A stretch of 58,144 nucleotides of DNA, from NCBI GenBank assembly GCA_003550305.1, contig QKYT01000433.1:1-58144 (forward strand), in the 5' to 3' direction. Positions 50,640 to 58,144 of the stretch are shown here, piece by piece. This DNA is from Glomus cerebriforme. Lineage: Eukaryota; Glomeromycota; Glomeromycetes; Glomerales; Glomeraceae. Both the position numbers and the translations under genes were made by a program. Each line of letters opens with the position of its first letter. Within the stretch, counting starts at the first letter, position 1. Under the pieces are notes generated by a model, which was not told where the DNA came from, did not search any database, and saw only the letters and a list, made by a program, of their open reading frames with translations.

Positions 50640-53600
50640 ATGAACGATCCCTTCACAGACATTCCTAAAGTTTTACCAATTGTTCCAATCAGGAATAAAG
50701 TTTTACTTCCTGGTGGTGCACTTCGACTTCAAATTGTTAGCAGAAATACGGTTCAACTTATACAAAAAATTTATAGATCTGCTGAAAATAAAGAGTCGAA
50801 ATATATTATTGGCTGTGTTCCAATTCAACCACCCTCTTATAATAAGTCTGAATCTAAAGAAACAAATAATTCTTCGACTGTCCCTTTTACTCTGACACGA
50901 AATGTCAATAGGAATTCGACACCGAAAAAAACCATTGAAGAAACATTCAATCAAGCAACTCAACCTTCAGATTTACATGAGATTGGTTGTGCTGCTAAAA
51001 TTGTTAAATTGGAACGAACAGTTAATGGTTTTACGGTGGTAGTCGAAGGTAATAATATTTCTTCTTAATTTATTGATTTAAAATGGAATTAATAATACAT
51101 TAACGTTGAATTTTGTTTTTTAGGTGTTGTTCGTATTCGTGTTAACAGATATGTTCTTGAAAAACCATATCTTGAAGCTGAAGTGGCTGTTCTTCCTGAT
51201 CCGTTTGTTCCTAAAGATGATAGAGAATTGCAGGAGCTTGTTATTTCATTAAAATCAACTGGACGTGAATTACTTGTAATATTACAAAATTTGAAACTTC
51301 CGACACCTGTTCTTGCTCAGCTTCAAAAGGTGATTGAAAATGTTTCTGCCGGAGCATTGGTTGATTTATTGATCAGCACAATTGAGTCCACATATGAAGA
51401 AAGGCTGGTAAAATATACAATTTGATTTTTTTTTTCTAGAAAAAAAAAGTTCGAAATTCATGTAATCTAACATTAAATTTACATTTGTCTATACAGCAAA
51501 TATTAGATGCCCATGATCTGAAATCCCGAATGTCAATTGCAATTGGGCTCTTGGCAAAACAAATAAATGTGATTTATTTTTATTTCTTATTTCAATATTC
51601 GTATTTGAATTGACGTAAATTTTAGTGACATTATTTTCGGCTGTTTTAGATGTTTAAAGTATCTCAAAAAATTCATTCAACTGTGAGCAAGAAACATAGA
51701 GAATTTTATCTACGACAGCAAGTAAGGCTATTTAATCATATATTATATTATCAAAATTTTTATTATTAATCTTATTTAAACCATATAGCTTAATGCTATT
51801 AAAGAAGAGTTAGGGGAACGCGATGACTCATCAAATGAAGATGATGATGTCACAGATTTAACAAAGAGAATAAAAGAAGCTGGACTTTCACCAGAGGGTA
51901 AAAAGAAATAATATTGGAATATAATTAGATAATTTTTAATTTTAAATTATTTTTCTCTAAAGTTTCTTTGATTTTTTAAAATAGCTGATAAAGCTGCTCA
52001 ACGAGAGCTCAAACGTCTTAAACGTATGCATTCAACTCAAGCAGAATATCAAGTTGTTCGTACTTATTTGGAGTGGCTTTCAGAAATCCCTTGGAGTAAA
52101 TCCACTACTGATATTTATGATATTAACAAATCACGCCAACAACTTGAGGATGATCATTATAGCCTTGAGTCAGTTAAGAAACGTGTTTTGGAATATTTGG
52201 CAGTATTGAAATTAAAAGAAGATTTGAAAGGACCAATTTTGTGTTTACTTGGTCCTCCAGGTGTTGGGAAAACTTCATTGGGCAAAAGTATAGCTAGTGC
52301 ACTTGGACGAAAGTTTCATAGAATCTCTTTGGGTGGTATAAGAGATGAAGCTGAGATACGTGGGCACCGTCGAACTTACATTGGTGCAATGCCTGGACTC
52401 ATTGCCCAGGGTCTCAGGCGTGTTGGTGTTAATAATCCGGTATTTTTACTTGGTAGATATTTTTATTTTATATTGAAATCATTCAAATTTTTAGAAATAT
52501 TAATTTATCAGTTTTTTTTAGATGAAATTGATAAAGTTGGTCACTTAAGCAATCATGGAGACCCATCCGCTGCTTTACTTGAAGTTCTTGATCCAGAACA
52601 AAACAACACTTTTAATGATCATTACCTTAATGTTCCCCTTGATTTATCTAAAATTTTATTTATTGCCACGGCTAATCATGTTGACACAATACCTGCTCCT
52701 CTTTTAGATCGTATGGAACTTATAACTGTTCCAGGATATACATTTGATGAGAAAGTAAATATTGCTCAAAGACATTTATTACCAAAACAAATTACAAATC
52801 ATGGTCTTTCACTAGGAGATATAAAGCTATCTGATGAAGTGTTGCTAAAAATTGCTTCTGGTTATACCAGAGAAGCTGGCGTTAGAAATTTGGAAAGGGA
52901 AATCGCGAGTGTATGCAGAGCGAAAGCTGTGGAATATGCTAATGCAAAAGATAAAGGTGAATTGGATAGTTACAATGGTGAAATTACCATGGAAGAAATT
53001 GAAAACATCTTAGGGGTATTTGTTAATTTTTAATTTTTACCTTTAATCCTAAATTGTCATAATAGTCATCCATTTTTATTTGTTCTTTTTTTTGAATTTC
53101 TAATTCTTTTAGGTTACTAAATTTGATAATGAAGTTGCCGAACGTATAGCTAAACCAGGTGTAGTTACTGGCTTAGCATGGACGGCATCTGGATCCGGTG
53201 GTATTTTATTTATTGAAGCTACTCAAATGGCTGGAAAAGGCAATCTCCAACTAACTGGTATTTCATTTTTTCTAATTAAGTTATATAATTAATTTATTGA
53301 TTGAATTAGATATTTAGTATATTCCTAATTTAATAGGAAGGTTAGGGGAAGTTATCAAAGAATCAGCTAAGATTGCACTCTCATGGGTGCGAGAGCATGC
53401 TTTTCATTTGGGAATTACTACATCAAAAACCGAGTCCACGTTTTTCTTTGAAAGGGATGTCCATATTCATTTTCCTGCAGGTGCAGTTGGTAAAGATGGA
53501 CCATCAGCCGGCATAGCTTTAACCACTGCACTTGTGTCTTTATTTACACATAGGATTGTACCACCAACAACAGCAATGACAGGTGAAATTACTTTACGAG

Positions 53601-53845
53601 GTCAAGTTTTACCTGTAGGAGGTATTAAAGAAAAAATAATTTCCGCGCATCGTGCAGGTATTAAAAAAGTTATCCTACCTACAAGAAATCGAAAAGATGT
53701 TGAAGGAGATGTACCAGTTAATGTGAAGAATGAAATCAATTTTGTTTATGCAAATAATATTTTTGATGTTCTTCAGGGCTCTTTTGAAGGAGAGAAAATA
53801 TGGACAGGTTCTGCTCCAGTTGTGGAATTTGAGAGTCGACTTTAA
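50640..53845 (+). CDS. Lon protease, peroxisomal type, ending in -SRL
   Basis: An ATP-dependent serine protease of about 850 residues in nine exons, the length of LONP2. The N-terminus [20 protein letters not shown] starts straight in the Lon substrate domain with no mitochondrial presequence. A low-complexity insert (about 50830-50960) lies in that domain. AAA+ motifs: [15 protein letters not shown] (Walker A), [10 protein letters not shown] (Walker B, made by removing an in-frame 70-bp intron at 52453-52522), and [11 protein letters not shown]. The protease domain has the catalytic Ser in [10 protein letters not shown] and the Lys in GGIKEK. The C-terminus is EFESRL, and Ser-Arg-Leu is a good PTS1. 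Together these indicate the peroxisomal Lon that degrades damaged matrix enzymes. Confidence 0.94.
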
Positions 53846-54198
53846 TTACAAAAACAATTTTAATATATGTTTACACGAAAAATATATGTTTGTTTTTATT
53901 TATTAGTCTGTTTTATAGTAGATGTATTTATATTTAAAATAAAAATCTGTAATCCACCAATCTGGATCATCCATTGGATTGATCCGGATAGATCACAGCT
54001 AATCTGGATCATTTAATAAGACCGAGTCCTAAAAAAAAATTAAATAAAAAATTTTCAGATTCCCCTCGGACTTTTAAATCTGATCTGACTGTATCATATT
54101 ATGATCGGCAAAGTGATAATCTATTTTTTTTAAAAAAAAAAAAATACCGCCACGTTCTTTGACGTTAATTTACTTTGCTAATTTAATTCCTCGCAAAG
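53846..54198. other. intergenic region with degenerate GATC-rich stretch
   Basis: 353 bp between Lon and homoserine dehydrogenase. 53955-54020 contains several variants of ATCTGGATCAT/GGATAGATC, and TATGATCGGCAAAGT at about 54096 is shared with the foldback element's loop at about 49945. An A/T-run hairpin lies just upstream of the next gene. Confidence 0.4.
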
Positions 54199-55504
54199 AT
54201 GGTTAATATTGGAATTATTGGTGTAGGATTAGTAGGTTCTGAATTAATTTCTCAATTATCTGCTCACATTTCTCAAAATAAGACGTCAACTTTTAAAGTG
54301 ATAGCTTTAATGAATTCAACAAAACAACTCTTAAGTAATTCATCATATTTACCACTTAATCTATCATCCTGGAAAAAAGACTTAAATACTAAAGGCACCA
54401 CATCAAATCTCACTTCATTTATAAATTATCTTAGTGAATCTCCAACTCTATCAGTAGTGATTGATAATACATCATCACAAGAAATAGCAAATTCTTATCC
54501 TCTTTTTATCGAAAAAGGTTTACATATTGTTACGCCAAATAAAAAAGCATTTAGTAGTGATCTAAACCTGTACAAAGAGATTAAAGAAAAGTCTAATGAA
54601 AAGAAAAGGTTTATATATTATGAAAGTACTGTAGGAGCAGGATTACCTGTATTAAGTACTTTAACGGATTTATTAAGAACTGGTGATAAAGTTATTAAAA
54701 TTGAAGGAATTTTTTCGGGAACTTTAAGTTATATTTTTAATGAATTTTCCAAATTGGATGGTGAAAAGAAAAAATTTTCGGAAATTGTTGGGATCGCTAA
54801 AGAAAATGGTTATACTGTAAGTGTTTATACGAAGAATTAATAATGAAAATTTATTTATTTCTAATTATTATTCTACTCAATTAGGAACCTGACCCACGTG
54901 ATGATTTGAATGGATTAGATGTTGCTCGTAAAGTAATTATACTTTGTATTATTTTCACCTACAATATTACTTTTTGGCAATCTTAATTTTTCTTTCTTTT
55001 TTCCTCATTAGGTTGTAATTTTAAGTAGATTAGTAGGAAAAGATTTGTCTTTAGATACATTACCAGTTGAAAATATAGTTCCTGAACCATTACGCACTTT
55101 AAATAGTGCGACGGAATTTATGGCATCATTACCACAATATGATGACCATTTTGAAACATTAAATACCACTGCTAATAAGAATCGACAAGTTTTAAGATAT
55201 GTTGGTGTTATTGATCCAATTGGTGGTAAAAGTGAAGTTAAATTGGTTAGGTATGTCATAATTAACAATTTTTTTTTATTTGCTACATTTTTAAATTACT
55301 TGAAAAATATTAATTGCAATAAATTATTTTAGTTTACCATATTCACATCCTTTTGCTGCGCTTAAAGGTAGTGATAATATTATTGCATTTACTACAGAAA
55401 GATTTCCTAGTCCTTTGATTATTCAAGGCGCTGGGGCTGGTGCTGCTGTAACTGCATTTGGTATTTTTTCTGATTTATTTAAAATTTCTGAAAGAATATT
55501 TTAA
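54199..55504 (+). CDS. homoserine dehydrogenase
   Basis: Reduces aspartate semialdehyde to homoserine, on the path to threonine and methionine. 358 residues in four exons, essentially the length of yeast Hom6 (359). The start at 54199 gives the Rossmann loop GIIGVGLVGSEL. Then come VIDNTSSQEIA, HIVTPNKKAFS (the conserved Lys of the active-site region), YYESTVGAGLPV and EGIFSGTLSYIFNEFS. After an intron come EPDPRDDLNGLDVARKVVIL and YVGVIDP. The last exon holds SLPYSHPFAALKGSDNI and IIQGAGAGAAVTAFGIFSDL. It is the monofunctional fungal type without an aspartokinase domain. ACCCACGTGATG falls inside the second exon. Confidence 0.95.
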
Positions 55505-56214
55505 GTAATCATATAATATCACGTGATTTATTGATTTTTTTCACAAGTAAAAAACTTACAATAAAAAATCATGAATTACAAATGTTGTGCCCCAATTTGG
55601 AATTTGCCCCAAGTTGACAATTGGCCTAAATTATCGGCCCAAGTGTATTACATAATCATTAATTAGTAGATCATTTGCAAAAAAAAAAAATTTCTCATAA
55701 CTTTTTAACTTTTGTACAAGGCTATCTTACCAAAAAACATTAGCAAAAACATTATTTTATTATTAATAGCTTTCCAAGAATTTAACTTTATATAAATAGT
55801 AAGAAAAGTTTATCTTATTTAGCAATTTTTTCGTTAAATAGCAAAAATATATTCTGGTGTTTTTTTCATACATAAATAGTCTAAAAACAAAATTTACTTG
55901 TATATCATTAAGTATTACTATGTAAAATTTCATATATTAATAAAATATACATTGTTTTATATAGAATAATGTCTTTTATAATAAAGAAAAATTAAAGCAA
56001 TTTTACTTGCAAATATGAAAACAATATATTCAAGTAACAATGGTATTAAAAATTTCTTTGCATCTTTACTTCGAAAAAAAAAATATCCTGCATTATGATT
56101 TTTTTCCTTAGTATAAATGGATGTGATAAAATCAAATGTTTTTGCTTTATTGTGTAAATTTAAAACACGAAGTTCAAAAGAATAATCAACTACTATTTAA
56201 CTACCTGATAGACT
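55505..56214. other. AT-rich intergenic DNA
   Basis: No gene seen. TCACGTGA lies at 55519-55526, just past the homoserine dehydrogenase stop. Near 55590-55645 variants of TTTGCCCC, TTGGCC and TCGGCCC occur, loosely like the dispersed TGGCCAAA repeat. The rest resembles old repeat DNA (CATAACTTTTTAACTTTT). Confidence 0.4.
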
Positions 56215-56489
56215 TAGGGATGGTAAAGTCCTAGGTCCTGGACCTAAAGACCTAGTCCTAGGACTGAGTCTGCAGATCTTTAGGTCTGGATTTAGGACCG
56301 ATAAAAATCTGGTCCTAAAAAGTCCTAGCCAATAGAATATCAGCACATGATGTATACTTTATCAGCAGATCGTGAGATCACAGATCGGTAAATAATGATA
56401 GACTGATAGCAGCATATCACGTTCTAATTTCTAACTAACTGCCAAGTATCACATAACAACACATAACAATAAGTAATAATAAACAGTTC
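56215..56489 (+). mobile_element. 5' end and subterminal repeats of a hAT transposon
   Basis: TAGGGATGGTAAAGTCC at 56215 has the look of a hAT terminal inverted repeat. Directly inside, GTCCTAGG/CCTAGGAC-type words occur repeatedly in both orientations (56228-56325), as expected for transposase-binding subterminal repeats. The transposase frame follows. No matching right end was found in the window. Confidence 0.5.
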
Positions 56490-57387
56490 AGATGACGTGT
56501 TTGTTCTCAATATCGATGATATAGATAATGAAATAAACGAATATTCACATAAAACTGCTTCAATATGGAGTTATGTAACTTGTAAAGATCCATCTCACCC
56601 AGGAGTACCAGTATGTAAAATGTGTGGTTATGTATTTTCTATTAAGTCAGGAAACTCTAGTACCAAACGGCATCTTGAAAGTAAATACTGTATAGTAATA
56701 AAAAAAGTCTGAAAACAAACAACTCTAAAGTTTAAATACAAGGACCCTTGGCCTGAGAAGGAGAAGTTAGAACGGAATGATGCAGTTGTCACTTGGATAA
56801 TTTCTAACCAGCAGCCATTTAATGTTGTGAATAATAAAAAATTTATCATTATGATGAATGTTTTCGATCCTCACTATAAGGTTCCTGACTGTCACCAAAT
56901 TAAAGAAAAGGTAGTCCAAGTATTTGAAAATCATCAATTAAATATTCATTATGATATACTAAAAATACCTGGAAAAGTCTCCTTTACTGCAGACATGTGG
57001 ACATCTACATTAAGTAGCGAAGCATATCTTGGATTAACTATTCATTATATTGACGAAAGTTAGAATCTTCAGTATTTTTTACTTGACATTATTCCATTCA
57101 AAAATCATCACACAGGGATTAATATGGCAATTGCGATTAATCATGTGCTTAACGAATTCAATTTAGTGGGTAAAGCTCTAGCACTTATTACTGATAATGA
57201 GTCTGCGATGTTAGTATGTGGTCGAAAATTATCAGAAGAATTCGAAAGGGCTTTAGATGATAATAATTTTTTTAGTCATTACCGCTGTTCAGCACATATT
57301 CTTAACCTTACAGCTAAACAAGAAATGGAGGTAATTGATGAAGAAATTCTAAATATTCGTAAGTTGATGATAAAGATCAAGAATTAG
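56490..57387 (+). pseudogene. truncated hAT-family transposase with BED zinc finger
   Basis: 56497-56712 encodes a BED-type finger: SIWSYVTCKDPSHPG, CKMCGYVF, then TKRHLESKY. A stop (TGA) follows at 56710-56712. The frame then continues with DPWPEKEKLERNDAVVTWI. The catalytic core reads KVSFTADMWTS and AYLGLTIHYIDE, with a TAG stop at 57061 where hAT proteins have Trp. Then LLDIIPF, ALITDNESAMLVCG and HYRCSAHILNL follow. The frame ends at 57387, where simple repeats begin. The C-terminal dimerisation domain is absent, and no ATG start is in frame. This is a dead fragment; two stops and truncation rule out an active product. Confidence 0.82.
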
Positions 57388-57391
57388 TGCT

Positions 57392-57592
57392 CCGAACAGA
57401 TCAGTTCAGATCAGATTTGATTTAAATCTGATCTGATCTGAATCTGGTCTGAAACAGATCTGAACTGATCTGAATCTGACTAGATTTGATCTAAACTGAT
57501 TTGAAACTGATTCAGATTTGAATCTAATTAATCCGAAACTGAACTGAACTGAAACTGATTCAAATCTGAAACCAAACTGATCTGAACATAAA
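57392..57592. repeat. degenerate tandem repeat of GATCTGAA-like units
   Basis: About 200 bp built from variants of GATCTGAA/CTGATCTGAA with period about 8-12 bp (for example ACTGATCTGAATCTG). It begins within a few bases of the transposase truncation. The minus-strand open frame over it (Phe/Arg/Ser-rich) is a by-product of the repeat. Confidence 0.8.
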
Positions 57593-58144
57593 GGGAAGTT
57601 AATTACATTCCCTGAAAGTAAAAAAAATGAAAGAAATGAACGAACTAACCTCTTAGTTCGTTCATTCAAGTTCCGTTCGTTCGGCTTCATCCGTTCATCC
57701 AGTTTCCTAAAAAAAAAGAGAAAAGGGAAGTTAATTACTTTTCCTAATAATTAATAAAGTAAAAAAATGAACTTACATTCGTCCAAGATCCCAGTCGTTC
57801 GGCTTCATCCGTTCATCCAGTTTCCTAAAAAAAAGAGAAGGAAAATATTAATTACGTTCCCTGAAAGGAAAAAAATGAAAGAAATGAACGAACTAATCTC
57901 TTAATTCATTCGTTCAAGTTCCATTCGTTCGGCTTTGTCCGTTCGTCCAGTTTCCTAAAAATGAGAAGAGAAACATTAATTACGTTCCCTGAAAGTAAAA
58001 AAATGAAAGAAACGAATGAACTAACCTCTTAGTTCATTCGTTCAAGTTCTATTCGTTCGGCTTCATCCGTTCGTCCAGTTTCCTAAAAAAGAGAAGAGAA
58101 ACATTAATTACGTTCCCTGAAAGTAAAAAAATGAAAGAAACGAA
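57593..58144. repeat. minisatellite array, unit about 117-131 bp, continuing past the window
   Basis: Four units and the start of a fifth begin near 57593, 57721, 57838, 57966 and 58095. Each has a GGAAGTTAATTACGTTCCCT-like head, AAAAAATGAAAGAAA, a palindrome GAACGAACTAA...TTAGTTCGTTC, then TTCGTTCGGCTTCATCCGTT and CCAGTTTCCTAAAAA. The second unit lacks most of the palindrome. Units differ by point changes and A-run length. The array is cut by the window edge. Confidence 0.88.

Noticed and set aside
57406..57690. 94-codon minus-strand frame, Phe/Arg/Ser-rich
   Set aside because: Produced by the GATCTGAA-type tandem repeat; no domain.
57593..58144. CRISPR-like array
   Set aside because: Units of 117-131 bp repeat along their whole length with no unique spacers; the host is eukaryotic.

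Overview
The window looks like nuclear DNA of an arbuscular mycorrhizal fungus, most likely Rhizophagus irregularis or a close relative. The evidence: very high A+T (I judge about 70-75%), genes split by many short introns (about 55-120 bp), A-rich leaders before start codons, long T/A homopolymers, a decayed TKL-type kinase of the kind greatly expanded in Glomeromycotina, and dense mobile elements. There is no operon structure. I saw no tRNA, rRNA or CRISPR array.

Layout. 1-4800: AT-rich DNA with a broken kinase-like gene (about 760-2260). 4820-8095 (-): SmgGDS/RAP1GDS1-like armadillo protein. 9034-11386 (+): fucose-1-phosphate guanylyltransferase (FPGT). 11671-13059 (+): secreted Kre9/KNH-like wall or surface protein. 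13305-18498 (+): NOL6/Utp22 ribosome-biogenesis factor. 18724-20708 (-): type II membrane glycosyltransferase. 21084-25901 (+): P4-ATPase lipid flippase. 26897-27757 (+): intronless multi-pass membrane orphan. 27942-29503 (-): GDP-mannose 4,6-dehydratase (GMD). 30492-31343 (-): Arf6-like GTPase. 31887-33606 (+): MFS transporter. 33853-35707 (-): phosphoglycerate kinase. 36096-36778 (-): orphan. 37250-37636 (+): Cmc2-like twin CX9C protein. 37773-40478 (-): carnitine acetyltransferase. 40740-50340: mobile-element country. 50640-53845 (+): peroxisomal-type Lon protease. 54199-55504 (+): homoserine dehydrogenase. 56215-58144: broken hAT transposase followed by two tandem-repeat arrays.

Themes. 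(1) Three proteins end in peroxisomal targeting tripeptides: phosphoglycerate kinase (-SKL), carnitine acetyltransferase (-AKL, plus a mitochondrial-like N-terminus) and Lon (-SRL). The genomic -SKL on a glycolytic enzyme is the most striking. (2) Both entry points to GDP-L-fucose are present (GMD de novo, FPGT salvage), along with a glycosyltransferase of unknown specificity. (3) The 43-50.3 kb stretch is a readable stack of insertions: a Tc1/mariner-like MITE split by a poly(A) retroposon with a 16-bp target duplication; directly beside it a 1.5-kb element with a perfect 8-bp target duplication; then two related foldback elements in tandem in front of the Lon gene. (4) The palindrome TCACGTGA is clearly over-represented, mostly outside coding DNA and inside two of these elements.

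Exon structures were inferred by eye from reading frame, GT/GC-AG borders and family conservation. Protein names rest on motif recognition; no search was run.
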